Shown piece after piece: positions 17,135 to 25,461 of a stretch of 64,000 nt of DNA. The stretch spans positions 13,837 through 77,836 of the forward strand of contig DATEFT010000635.1 of assembly GCA_035280505.1 (NCBI GenBank), in the 5' to 3' direction. Position numbers and translations under genes: made by a program. Numbering within the stretch: the first letter of the stretch is position 1; each line of letters opens with the position of its first letter. Under the pieces are notes generated by a model. That model had not been told where the DNA came from. It was given only the letters and a program-made list of their open reading frames with translations, and did no database searches. Source of the stretch: JAKEHZ01 sp035280505. GTDB lineage: Bacteria > Acidobacteriota > Blastocatellia > RBC074.

Positions 17135-18097
17135 TCAACTTTCGGTTCGATGCTCACGGTACCAGTCGATCGTCTGGCGCAGCCCGGTGTCGAAATCGAT
17201 CCGGGCGCGAAATCCGAATTCGCGCTCCGCGCGCGAGACCTCCAACCGGCGCCGCGGTTGCCCATCGGGCTTGGAGGGATCCCACTCGATACGGCCCTTA
17301 AACCCGGTGATGGCGGCGATCTTCTCTACCAGGTCATGAACCGAGATCTCCTGACCGGTGCCCAGATTGACCGGCTCGGGCCGGTCGTACTTTTCGGCGG
17401 CCAGCAGAATGGCCTCGGCGCAATCGTCGGCGTGCAGAAATTCGCGGGTGGCCCGGCCGGTCCCCCAACAGGTGATCCGATCGGCCCCGCTCTCGACGGC
17501 CTCCAGACACTTGCGAATCAGGGCCGGAATGACGTGCGAGGACTGCGGATCGAAATGGTCGCGGGCGCCGTAGAGATTGACCGGCAACAGTGAGATCGAG
17601 TTGAATCCATACTGCTGACGATAGGCCTGGGACTGCACGATCAGCATCTTTTTGGCCAATCCGTAAGGCGCATTGGTCTCTTCCGGATAACCGTTCCAGA
17701 GATCGTCTTCCCGGAAAGGGACCGGCGCCGATTTCGGATAGCTGCAGATGGTTCCGACGGCCACGAACTTCTCGACCCCGCGCCACCTGGCCTCCTCCAT
17801 TAATTGCGTCCCCATGATCAGGTTCTCGTAGAAGAATCGGGCCGGTTGGGCGAGATTCGCGCCGATGCCGCCGACGACCGCGGCCAGATGAACGACCAGG
17901 TCGGGCCGGGCATCGTCATACAGGCGCCGCACATCCTCGATCCGGACCAGATCGTAGTCTTTGGATCTCGGAACGAAGGGCGACTCGATTCCGCGCCGCC
18001 GCAACTTCTCGACCAGGTAGGACCCGAGAAACCCGGCGCCGCCCGTGACCAACACTCGATTAAAAGGAAAGTTGCTTAACATAACTGATGTCGCCAT
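17135..18097 (-). CDS. fcl: GDP-L-fucose synthase
   Basis: 320 aa, the usual length. A short-chain dehydrogenase of the extended type that converts GDP-4-keto-6-deoxymannose to GDP-L-fucose with NADPH. The N-terminal GGAGFLGSYLVEKLRRRG is the Rossmann dinucleotide site; AVVGGIGAN, GTICSYPK, and the catalytic YGLAKK (Tyr-x3-Lys) are present, followed by NLYGARDHFDPQSSHVIPAL, which is characteristic of this enzyme. The likely start could be the internal Met at residue 5. No gmd (GDP-mannose dehydratase) gene lies beside it, so the precursor must be made from elsewhere in the genome. Confidence 0.92.
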   Translation of the reverse strand: MATSVMLSNFPFNRVLVTGGAGFLGSYLVEKLRRRGIESPFVPRSKDYDLVRIEDVRRLYDDARPDLVVHLAAVVGGIGANLAQPARFFYENLIMGTQLMEEARWRGVEKFVAVGTICSYPKSAPVPFREDDLWNGYPEETNAPYGLAKKMLIVQSQAYRQQYGFNSISLLPVNLYGARDHFDPQSSHVIPALIRKCLEAVESGADRITCWGTGRATREFLHADDCAEAILLAAEKYDRPEPVNLGTGQEISVHDLVEKIAAITGFKGRIEWDPSKPDGQPRRRLEVSRAEREFGFRARIDFDTGLRQTIDWYREHRTES

Positions 18098-18178
18098 ACT
18101 ACATCATTAGAGGTGAAACCCGATGAGAATTTTAGAATTTGAATTTTGTGGATTTGGATGCTAGATTGGCGGGCTGCT

Positions 18179-19027
18179 ATGGCGATCAAGTTACTTGCAC
18201 TCGATATCGACGGAACGTTGCTGACACCGCGAGGGGAACTCTCAGCACGAAATCAGGCCGCCCTCCACAAAGCACGTCTAGCCGGAGTAGAGGTCGTCCT
18301 GGTCACCGGGCGCCGGTTCGACTCGGCCCGCTTGCTGCTGCAGGATTTGCGCCTCGAGCTGCCGGTGATCTCGCATAACGGGGCGTTGAGCAAAGATCCC
18401 CTCTCGCTTGAAACCTTCGACCTGCATTCGCTCGAGGTCGAGGTCGCGAGGGAGATCGTCCTGACGGCGCGCGGGGCCGGCATCGATATGATCTGTTGCT
18501 GGGATGAACCGCTCGGCGTCGGAGTCATGGTCTTTGATTACGTCTCCGAGACCAATGTTCTGCTGCGCCGATATCTGGAGAAATATCGGGATTCGGTCGT
18601 TGAAGTGGCCGACTTGATCGGATATATCGATCGTCCGCCGATCCAGATTATGTTTTCAGGTCCGTGCGAACCCATGGATCGATTCGCGGAGGATCTGCAA
18701 TCGGTAATGCGTGAACGAATCCAGATCTTTAAAACGCGTTATCCGGCGGCGGACCTGACGATCCTGGATGCCCTCAGCGTTCGAGCGTCAAAAGGCCAGA
18801 GCCTGGCCAAGTTCGCCGGCCAACGAGGGATCGCCCGGGAGGAGGTCATGGCCATCGGCGACAATCATAATGACCTGCCGATGCTCCAGTACGCCGGGCT
18901 CGGCGTGCTGATGGCCAATGCCGAAGAAGAATTAAAGCAGATGGGTTTCGTCATGACGTCTTCCAATAATGAAGACGGAGTGGCCGAAGCCATAGAGAAA
19001 TTTATATTACAGAAGGAGCCAACATGA
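18179..19027 (+). CDS. Cof-type HAD-IIB phosphatase
   Basis: 282 aa. HAD motif I is LALDIDGTLL near residues 5-14 (nucleophile Asp and acid/base Asp), motif II is VTGRR, motif III involves KGQSLAKF, and motif IV is GDNHNDLPML. These, with the C2B cap, place it in the Cof/YidA-like sugar-phosphate phosphatase group. The substrate is not predictable. I chose the ATG at 18179 because the motif I strand starts immediately after; an upstream start at 18146 would add 11 residues that do not resemble the family. Its stop overlaps the next start (ATGA), indicating translational coupling with the cyclophilin. Confidence 0.88.
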   Translation: MAIKLLALDIDGTLLTPRGELSARNQAALHKARLAGVEVVLVTGRRFDSARLLLQDLRLELPVISHNGALSKDPLSLETFDLHSLEVEVAREIVLTARGAGIDMICCWDEPLGVGVMVFDYVSETNVLLRRYLEKYRDSVVEVADLIGYIDRPPIQIMFSGPCEPMDRFAEDLQSVMRERIQIFKTRYPAADLTILDALSVRASKGQSLAKFAGQRGIAREEVMAIGDNHNDLPMLQYAGLGVLMANAEEELKQMGFVMTSSNNEDGVAEAIEKFILQKEPT

Positions 19028-19473
19028 CAGAGACCAAAAATCGGACAGTGGTGATCGAAACCGACAAGGGTTCCATCAAGATTCTGCTGGCCGAAGATCT
19101 CGCCCCGACGACCACGGGGAATTTTATTGAACTGACCGAAAAAAAATTCTATGACGGCTTGAAGTTTCATCGAGTGGAACCGAATTTTGTCGTTCAGGGA
19201 GGCTGCCCGCACGGAACCGGGACGGGAGGATCGGGCAAAAATATCCCGCTCGAGGTCAGCCCGAACCTGAAACACGGCGAGGCCGGCGCCGTCGCCATGG
19301 CCCGCGCGACGGATCCCAACAGCGCCAGTTCGCAGTTCTACATCACGCTGGCGCCGACCCCGTTTCTCGACGGCAATTATGCGGTCTTCGGCCGCGTCAC
19401 CGAGGGGTTGGAGGTGGTGCGTCAGATTCGCGTCGGTGACGCGATCAAGCGAGTCTACCTGTTCCAGGAGTAG
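19024..19473 (+). CDS. peptidyl-prolyl cis-trans isomerase, cyclophilin type
   Basis: 149 aa cytosolic cyclophilin; no signal peptide. The family signature KFHRVEPNFVVQGGCPHGTG carries the catalytic arginine, and SSQFYITLAPTPFLDGNYAV carries the core binding-site residues. It catalyses proline isomerisation during folding. It overlaps the upstream HAD gene by 4 bp and is therefore probably in the same operon. The protein is short, as expected for bacterial single-domain forms. Confidence 0.94.
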   Translation: MTETKNRTVVIETDKGSIKILLAEDLAPTTTGNFIELTEKKFYDGLKFHRVEPNFVVQGGCPHGTGTGGSGKNIPLEVSPNLKHGEAGAVAMARATDPNSASSQFYITLAPTPFLDGNYAVFGRVTEGLEVVRQIRVGDAIKRVYLFQE

Positions 19474-19512
19474 ATGGTGGAAACGAGCCGGGTCCGCCCG
19501 ACGGGTCAGAAC

Positions 19513-20010
19513 CTATCTCTCTTTCCGCCCTCGCTTTCCGGTCTCCGGCTCGGCCGGCTGTGTGATGAATCGCTTGGTGACGGGCGATGAGAGAACGATG
19601 GAGGTCGTCGTCGTCCCGTAGGGCAACAATTTTTCGATGACATGTTCCAGGTGAGCAACTGAGGAGACGCGCACTTTCAGAATAAAAGAATCTCCGCCCG
19701 TCCCACGGTGACACTCTGTCACTTCAGCCAGATCTTTCATTAAATCGACGATCCGCGCCGAGACATTTCCGGTAATGCTCATCCGAATATAGGCCAGGAT
19801 CGGATAGCCAATCTTTTCAAAATTCACCTCGGCGTGATAGCCGGTGATGATCCCCGCGTCCTCCATCCGGCGAACCCGTTCGGTCACCGCCGGGATCGAA
19901 AGTCCGACCCGCCGTCCCAGCTCGGAAAAGGATATTCGCCCGTTATCCTGCAACTCTTTCAGAATATGCCAGCCAATGTCGTCCAGCAATTTTTCATTTT
20001 CTAAAGCCAT
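19513..20010 (-). CDS. Lrp/AsnC family transcriptional regulator
   Basis: 165 aa. The N-terminal winged helix-turn-helix (DDIGWHILKELQDNGRISFS, ELGRRVGLSIPAVTERVRRM) is followed by a RAM/ACT-like effector domain (PILAYIRMSITG, VTECHRGTGGDSFILKVRV, TTTSIVLSSPV). Lrp-type proteins respond to amino acids. It diverges from the branched-chain aminotransferase gene with about 106 bp between start codons, so control of that gene is a reasonable inference. The C-terminal tail after the RAM domain is basic (GKRGRKER). Confidence 0.93.
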   Translation of the reverse strand: MALENEKLLDDIGWHILKELQDNGRISFSELGRRVGLSIPAVTERVRRMEDAGIITGYHAEVNFEKIGYPILAYIRMSITGNVSARIVDLMKDLAEVTECHRGTGGDSFILKVRVSSVAHLEHVIEKLLPYGTTTTSIVLSSPVTKRFITQPAEPETGKRGRKER

Positions 20011-20116
20011 TTTGCGGAATAACTTTAAATATTAGGCGCGGTCGTTGCAATACCTTCAATCAGATCTTCATCGGTTTTTACGCGCGCTCTATGATTTTGG
20101 AACAGGAGGAGAGGCG

Positions 20117-21082
20117 ATGTCATTTGAGAAAACGCGATGGCTTTGGCACAACGGCAAACTGGTCTTGTGGAATGGAGCGCAGATCCACGCATCGGCCTTC
20201 GGGCTTCATTACGGCACCGGCGTCTTCGAGGGCATTCGCGCCTATCAGACGGAAGAGGGCCCGGCCATCTTCCGGCTGAAAGAGCATCTGGACCGCTTCG
20301 ATGCCTCCGCCCGGGCCTATGGAATCGAGATCGGATATTCGCCCGAAGAGCTGAGCGAAGCGATCAGCGAAACCGTCATTCTCAACGACTTCCAAAACTG
20401 CTACATCCGGCCGATCGCCTATTACGACAGCGGCAGCCTGGGAATTCGTTCGACCTGCCCGGTCAGCGTCACCATCATCAGTTGGGAATGGCCCAATGCG
20501 CTGGATGCTGAAAAGAAGGCCCGGGGATTGCGCGTCACCATCTCGCCGTGGAGAAAATTCCATCACAGTATGATGCCTACTACGGCCAAATCGACCGGCC
20601 AGTATCTCAATTCGATCCTCGCCGTGCGCGACGCCGCCGCGCGCGGTTTTGACGAGGCGCTCCTGCTCGATATGGACGGCAATCTGGCCGAGGGCGCGGT
20701 CGAGAACATCTTTCTGGTGCGGAACGGCCAACTGCTGACGAATGACGAGAGGTCTTCCATTCTGCTCGGGGTGACGCGGGCGTCGGTCATCGAAATCGCT
20801 CGGCATCTGGGCTACGAGGTTGAGATCCGCACGCTCACGCTCGATGATCTTTGGAGCGCCGACGAAGCCTTCCTGACCGGGACGGCCGTCGAGATCGCGC
20901 CGATCCGCGAAGTCGACGGCCGGTCTATCGGGGACGGCCGGACGCGACCGGTCACCGACCGGATTCAAGCGATCTTCTCCGGCATCGTCTCCGGAGGCGG
21001 CCGGTCATCGGAAGAATCGACTCTGCAACCCTATCGGCATTGGCTCTACCCGGTAGAGACCCTGGTCGGCGCGGCCGCGTAG
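20117..21082 (+). CDS. ilvE: branched-chain amino acid aminotransferase
   Basis: 321 aa class IV PLP enzyme that interconverts Val, Leu and Ile with their 2-oxo acids. Visible motifs: WNGAQIHASAFGLHYGTGVF near the N-terminus, the PLP lysine in MPTTAKSTGQYLNS, LAEGAVENIF and FLTGTAVEIAPIREVDGR. I chose ATG 20117 because of the strong upstream AGGAGGAGAGG and family alignment; an upstream TTG at 20045 adds 24 unrelated residues. It is divergent from an Lrp-type regulator. No tyrosine aminotransferase is visible, so it might also serve aromatic substrates, but that is speculation. Confidence 0.93.
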   Translation: MSFEKTRWLWHNGKLVLWNGAQIHASAFGLHYGTGVFEGIRAYQTEEGPAIFRLKEHLDRFDASARAYGIEIGYSPEELSEAISETVILNDFQNCYIRPIAYYDSGSLGIRSTCPVSVTIISWEWPNALDAEKKARGLRVTISPWRKFHHSMMPTTAKSTGQYLNSILAVRDAAARGFDEALLLDMDGNLAEGAVENIFLVRNGQLLTNDERSSILLGVTRASVIEIARHLGYEVEIRTLTLDDLWSADEAFLTGTAVEIAPIREVDGRSIGDGRTRPVTDRIQAIFSGIVSGGGRSSEESTLQPYRHWLYPVETLVGAAA

Positions 21083-21124
21083 TAGTCTCAGGACTATCGA
21101 TTTTGCGAGCGGAGGTTTCATCAG

Positions 21125-23098
21125 ATGACCATGCAATTCCGCAATGACAACGCGATCGCCTGGCGCCCTTCCGCGGAGGTCGTCGCGCGCGCGCAATTGA
21201 CCCGCTTTCTCTCATTCTGCGGGCTCCAAACCTTCGACGAACTCTACCGGCGCTCGATCGAAGACGTCGCCTGGTTCACTGAACAGTTGGTGCGTTTTCT
21301 CGATCTGCAGTTCGACCGGCCCTATCGCCGGATTCTGGATCTCTCCCGGGGTCCGCAATGGCCCAGATGGTGCGTGGACGGGCAGCTCAATATCACCAGG
21401 AACTGCCTGGATCGCTGGATCGAGGAGGAGTCGACCGCGCAGACGCCCGCCGTGATCTGGGAGGGCGAAGCCGGGGAGACTCGTTCGCTCAACTATCAGG
21501 AGCTCTGGGACGAGGTCGGTCTCTGCGCCGCCGGACTTCGCGCCTGCGGATTGAAGAAAGGGGACGCGGTCGGACTGCATCTGCCGATGGTCCCGGAGAC
21601 GGTGATCGCCCTGCTGGCGATCAATCGGATCGGCGGGATCGCCGTGCCGCTCTTCTCCGGTTACGGCCCGTCGGCGATCGAATCGCGGCTGAGCGACGTC
21701 GGCGCCAAAGCCGTCTTCACCTGCGACGGATTCTTCCGCCGGGGCAGAAAGGTCGCCGCCAAGACCGTCATCGACGAGGCCGTCGCCAAGCTGCCGGAGA
21801 TCACGCGGGTCTTCGTCGTGCGTCGTTCGATGGAGACCGTTCCGATCAAGGTCGGCCGTGACCTCTATTTCGACCAGCTCCTGGCCACCGGCGCGAAGAA
21901 CGCCGGGCTCAGACAGGCGGAGATCACCGAGGCGGAAGACCCGCTGATCGCCATCTACACCTCGGGAACCACCGGAAAACCCAAGGGAATCCTGCACACC
22001 CACTGCGGCTTTCCCGTCAAATCGGCTCAGGACATGTGTTTCGGCACGGATGTCGGGCGCGGAACCCGCATCGCGTGGCTCACCGATCTGGGCTGGATGA
22101 TGGGCCCCTGGCTGATCTATGGAGCGCTGATCCTGGGCGGCACGATCGTGCTCTTCGACGGCGCGCCCGATTATCCCGGCCCCGACCGCATGTGGAATTT
22201 CTGCGAGCGGCATCAGGTGGAGGTGCTGGGCCTCTCGCCCTCGCTGGTCCGGGCGCTCGCGACTCACGACGACCATTGGACCACGCGGCATGATCTCTCC
22301 AAACTCCGAATCCTGGCCTCGACCGGCGAGCCCTGGAATCCAGATCCCTGGTGGTGGTTGTTCGAGAAGGTCGGAAAGGGCCGCGTGCCGATCATCAACT
22401 ACTCCGGAGGCACCGAGATCTCGGGCGGCATCCTGATGAGCAACCCGCTGCTGCCGATCAAACCCTGTGCGTTCTCGGCCCCCTGTCCGGGAATTGCGGC
22501 CGACGTCGTCGATGAACACGGCGCTTCGGTGCACGGGGCGGTCGGAGAGCTGGCGATCCGCAGTCCGTGGATCGGTCAGGCTCGCGGGTTCTGGAAAGAT
22601 CCGGAACGCTATTTGCGTACTTATTGGTCACGGTTTCCAGAGATCTGGATCCACGGCGATTGGGCCCAAATCGACGCCGAGGGCCACTGGCAGATTCTGG
22701 GACGCAGCGATGACACGCTCAAGATCGCCGGCAAGCGCGTGGGCCCCGCCGAAGTCGAGTCGATCCTGGTGGGCCATCAATCGGTGCTCGAAGCCGCCGC
22801 CATCGGTGTGCCCGATGAACTGAAGGGGACCGCGCTGGTCGTCTTCTGCGTGCCGGCGCCCGGGGCGGAGACCACGCCACAACTGGCGGAGACCTTGAAG
22901 GCCAGGGTGGCGGCCGAGTTGGGCAAACCGCTGCGGCCCGAAACAGTGCTCTTTGTTCCGGCGTTGCCCAAAACCCGGAATGCCAAAGTGATGCGCCGCG
23001 TCATCCGCGCGGCCTACCTGGGCGAAGAGATCGGCGACGTGACCGCGCTGGATAATCCGGCGGCGGTCGATGAAATAAAGAAGTCTAGAGAAGTCTAG
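21125..23098 (+). CDS. AMP-forming acyl-CoA synthetase (acetyl/acetoacetyl-CoA synthetase-like)
   Basis: 657 aa, ANL superfamily. An ACAS_N-like N-terminal region precedes the P-loop YTSGTTGKPKGILHTH, the A5 motif NYSGGTEISGG, the A7-A8 region (GDWAQIDAEG, GRSDDTLKIAGKRVGPAEVE) and the catalytic-lysine motif PKTRNAKVMRR. It joins a carboxylate to CoA through an acyl-AMP. The substrate is uncertain: acetate, propionate or acetoacetate. Acetoacetate is attractive because the downstream pathway releases it. SD GCGGAGG precedes the ATG. The last five residues and the TAG stop are encoded inside the family 2 repeat. Confidence 0.88.
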   Translation: MTMQFRNDNAIAWRPSAEVVARAQLTRFLSFCGLQTFDELYRRSIEDVAWFTEQLVRFLDLQFDRPYRRILDLSRGPQWPRWCVDGQLNITRNCLDRWIEEESTAQTPAVIWEGEAGETRSLNYQELWDEVGLCAAGLRACGLKKGDAVGLHLPMVPETVIALLAINRIGGIAVPLFSGYGPSAIESRLSDVGAKAVFTCDGFFRRGRKVAAKTVIDEAVAKLPEITRVFVVRRSMETVPIKVGRDLYFDQLLATGAKNAGLRQAEITEAEDPLIAIYTSGTTGKPKGILHTHCGFPVKSAQDMCFGTDVGRGTRIAWLTDLGWMMGPWLIYGALILGGTIVLFDGAPDYPGPDRMWNFCERHQVEVLGLSPSLVRALATHDDHWTTRHDLSKLRILASTGEPWNPDPWWWLFEKVGKGRVPIINYSGGTEISGGILMSNPLLPIKPCAFSAPCPGIAADVVDEHGASVHGAVGELAIRSPWIGQARGFWKDPERYLRTYWSRFPEIWIHGDWAQIDAEGHWQILGRSDDTLKIAGKRVGPAEVESILVGHQSVLEAAAIGVPDELKGTALVVFCVPAPGAETTPQLAETLKARVAAELGKPLRPETVLFVPALPKTRNAKVMRRVIRAAYLGEEIGDVTALDNPAAVDEIKKSREV

Positions 23099-23276
23099 AG
23101 AAGTCTAGAGAGGTCTCGGAGTTGCCGTTTCGCCCCAGTTTCAGCGGATGTTGAGGAGAGATCGAGAGAAGTCTAGAAGCCTAGATGAATGACACTCTCT
23201 GCCTATTGGCCTCCTCTAGACCTAGACTTCCCTCGATCTCTCCCGGCTTTCCTGGACTTCTCTAGACTTTTCCTGG
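23081..23276. repeat. AAGTCTAGAG decamer array (family 2), full length
   Basis: Three perfect tandem AAGTCTAGAG units (23081-23110) plus a degenerate fourth form the left arm. The right arm (23213-23276) holds inverted copies such as TCTAGACTTCC and CTTCTCTAGACTTTTCC. It begins inside the acyl-CoA synthetase gene, contributes its stop codon, and ends 8 bp before the phhA start. Confidence 0.85.
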
Positions 23277-23283
23277 GAGAAAG

Positions 23284-24144
23284 ATGTCCATATCAACTGC
23301 ACCCATCGAAGATTTTTTGACTTCCGACGTGGGGTTTGAGGAGATCAGCCTCTTACCGATCGATCATCCGGGCGCGCATGACCCGGAGTACCGGGTTCGG
23401 CGCGACTTCATCGCCCGGCTGGCCAAACAGTATCGCGAAGATCCGAAGCACGTTATTCCGGTGGTCGACTATACCAGGCAGGAGACGGCGATCTGGCGGC
23501 ACGTTTATGACCAGTTGGAAGAGACCCAGCAACGCCGCGCCTGTTCGTTCTATCTGACCGCCAAACGCGCGCTCGGGATCTGCCGCAACCGAATTCCGCA
23601 GGTCGATGAGATGGCCGAAAAACTGCGCCGGATGACCGATTTTCGCCTCGCTCCGATCGAGGGCCTGGTCGAGACGCGCGCGTTCCTGAGCTGGCTGAGC
23701 AAACGCGTCATGCTCTGCACTCAATACATCCGGCATCACTCGCGACCGGACTATACCCCCGAGCCGGATATCGTGCACGAGGCCATCGGCCACATCCCCA
23801 ACTTCACGCATCCTGATTTCTGCGATTTTTCCCAGTTCATCGGCCAGGGAGCCGTGATCGCCGACGATCGACAGTTGGAGCAGTTGGGCCGGCTCTACTG
23901 GTTCACCGTCGAATTCGGCCTGATCGAAGAAGGTGACGAGATCAAGGCCTTCGGCGCGGGCCTGCTGTCGTCCTACAGCGAACTGGAACACGCGTTCGGC
24001 GAGACGGTCGAGCGCCGCCAATTCGACCTGGAAGAGGTCATCAACACCCCATATGACTACTCGGAGATGCAACCGACGCTCTTCGTCATTCCGTCATATG
24101 GATCTTTGAAAGAAGTAACCAGAAAGTTCATCGAGAGCTTTTGA
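23284..24144 (+). CDS. phhA: phenylalanine 4-monooxygenase
   Basis: 286 aa, a monomeric bacterial aromatic amino acid hydroxylase that converts phenylalanine to tyrosine with a pterin cofactor and O2. The iron ligands are visible: His165 and His170 in HEAIGH and Glu233 in SSYSELEH. PDYTPEPDIVHE and FTVEFGLIEE are family signatures. There is no regulatory ACT domain, as usual in bacteria. It opens a Phe/Tyr degradation series with hppD, hmgA, an unknown gene and fahA, all on the same strand. GGGAG lies just before the ATG. Confidence 0.95.
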   Translation: MSISTAPIEDFLTSDVGFEEISLLPIDHPGAHDPEYRVRRDFIARLAKQYREDPKHVIPVVDYTRQETAIWRHVYDQLEETQQRRACSFYLTAKRALGICRNRIPQVDEMAEKLRRMTDFRLAPIEGLVETRAFLSWLSKRVMLCTQYIRHHSRPDYTPEPDIVHEAIGHIPNFTHPDFCDFSQFIGQGAVIADDRQLEQLGRLYWFTVEFGLIEEGDEIKAFGAGLLSSYSELEHAFGETVERRQFDLEEVINTPYDYSEMQPTLFVIPSYGSLKEVTRKFIESF

Positions 24145-24176
24145 ACGATCGCCCGAGGCGATCCGACAGGTGAGTT

Positions 24177-25268
24177 ATGAGCAGCGATCTAATAAAAATC
24201 AAGAAGATTCATCATCTCGAGTTTTATACCGGCAATGCCAAACAGGCCGATTACTATTATCGCCAGGCTTTCGGTTTTTCGCGCATCGCCTATGCCGGGC
24301 TGGAGACCGGCGACCGCGAACAGACCGCCTATGCGCTTCAGCAGGGTACGATCAAATTGGTCCTGACCACTCCGCACCACTCCGACTCGCACCTCGCCGA
24401 TCATCTGCGCCGCCACGGCGACGGGGTCAAGGATATCGCCCTCGAAGTGGAAGACGCCGACCAGGCGTTCCAGTTGGCGGTCTCACGCGGAGCGATTCCG
24501 AATGTCGAGCCCCGGACCCTGAAAGACGATCATGGCTCGATCCGCCAAGCCAGCGTCAAAGTCTACGGCGACACGATCCATTCGTTCATCTCCAGGGCGA
24601 ACTACCAGGGGCCCTTCCTGCCGGGCTTCATCGAATCCCGGGTCGAGGGCCGTTCGGCGGACCTGCTCCGGATCGACCATTTCGTCGCCAATGTCGAACT
24701 CGGCAAGATGGCCGAATGGGAGGAGTGGTATCAGCGGGTCTTCGGCTTCACGCGCTTTATGACCTTTGACGATAAGGACATTTCGACCGAGTATAGCGCG
24801 CTCAACAGCGTCGTCATGGCCAACGATTCGCGGAGCGTCAAGTTCCCGATCAACGAACCGGCGCCCGGTCGCCGCAAGAGCCAGATCCAGGAGTATCTGG
24901 AATGCTATGATGGCCCCGGAGTTCAGCACATCGCGCTGACGACGGCCGACATCGTCTCGACCGTCAGCCGGCTGCGCGCCAACGGCGTGGAGTTTCTGGA
25001 GGTGCCCGACACTTACTACGGATCGCTGACCACGCGGGTTGGAAGGATCGACGAAGAGATCGAGCAGTTGCGCCAATTGAAGCTGCTGGTCGATCGCGAC
25101 GAAGAAGGCTATCTGCTCCAGATCTTCACCAAGCCGGTCGAAGATCGCCCGACCCTCTTCTTCGAGATCATCCAGCGCAAGGGCTGCCAGGGCTTCGGCA
25201 AAGGCAATTTCAAGGCCCTCTTTGAAGCGATCGAGCGCGAGCAGGCGCGGCGCGGCAACCTGGTCTAA
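24177..25268 (+). CDS. hppD: 4-hydroxyphenylpyruvate dioxygenase
   Basis: 363 aa, VOC fold, converting 4-hydroxyphenylpyruvate to homogentisate with Fe(II) and O2. The iron ligands are recognisable: His in RIDHFVANVE, His in GVQHIALTT and Glu in RPTLFFEIIQRKG. The inactive N-terminal VOC half begins IKKIHHLEFYTGNAKQADYY. The length matches the family. It follows phhA by 32 bp. The substrate requires a tyrosine transaminase that is not in the window unless the BCAT at 20117 serves. Confidence 0.96.
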   Translation: MSSDLIKIKKIHHLEFYTGNAKQADYYYRQAFGFSRIAYAGLETGDREQTAYALQQGTIKLVLTTPHHSDSHLADHLRRHGDGVKDIALEVEDADQAFQLAVSRGAIPNVEPRTLKDDHGSIRQASVKVYGDTIHSFISRANYQGPFLPGFIESRVEGRSADLLRIDHFVANVELGKMAEWEEWYQRVFGFTRFMTFDDKDISTEYSALNSVVMANDSRSVKFPINEPAPGRRKSQIQEYLECYDGPGVQHIALTTADIVSTVSRLRANGVEFLEVPDTYYGSLTTRVGRIDEEIEQLRQLKLLVDRDEEGYLLQIFTKPVEDRPTLFFEIIQRKGCQGFGKGNFKALFEAIEREQARRGNLV

Positions 25269-25370
25269 GAGAGGGAGAACGCGAGGCACGCGAAAGAGAC
25301 GATCCACGCGAAGAGGCGGTAATTTCGCGGGGGTCGTCTTTTTCTATGCGCCTCCAATAATTGGCCGATC

Positions 25371-25435
25371 AACCGCGAACCGCGCGAAACACGCTGAATC
25401 GTCCATCTTTCGCGTATTTCGCGTGTTTCGCGGTT
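25371..25435. repeat. CCGCGAA palindromic repeat (family 1)
   Basis: AACCGCGAACCGCGCGAAAC (from 25371) faces TTTCGCGTGTTTCGCGGTT at the right end. It lies in the 193-bp gap between hppD and hmgA. A more degenerate GCGAA-rich stretch (about 25280-25330) precedes it and may be an older copy. Confidence 0.8.
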
Positions 25436-25461
25436 GGGATCCCGATTTTGTAAACAGAGTG

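Noticed and set aside
21212..22534. 440-codon minus-strand frame opposite the acyl-CoA synthetase
   Set aside because: Low-complexity composition and no motif; the plus strand carries a full set of ANL motifs.
23081..23276. CRISPR array
   Set aside because: Units are only about 10 bp with no spacers, and they face inverted copies; no cas genes are near.
25222..25461. N-terminal extension of hmgA back to 25222
   Set aside because: It would cross the end of hppD and a palindromic repeat, and the family starts near MNMRTEK.
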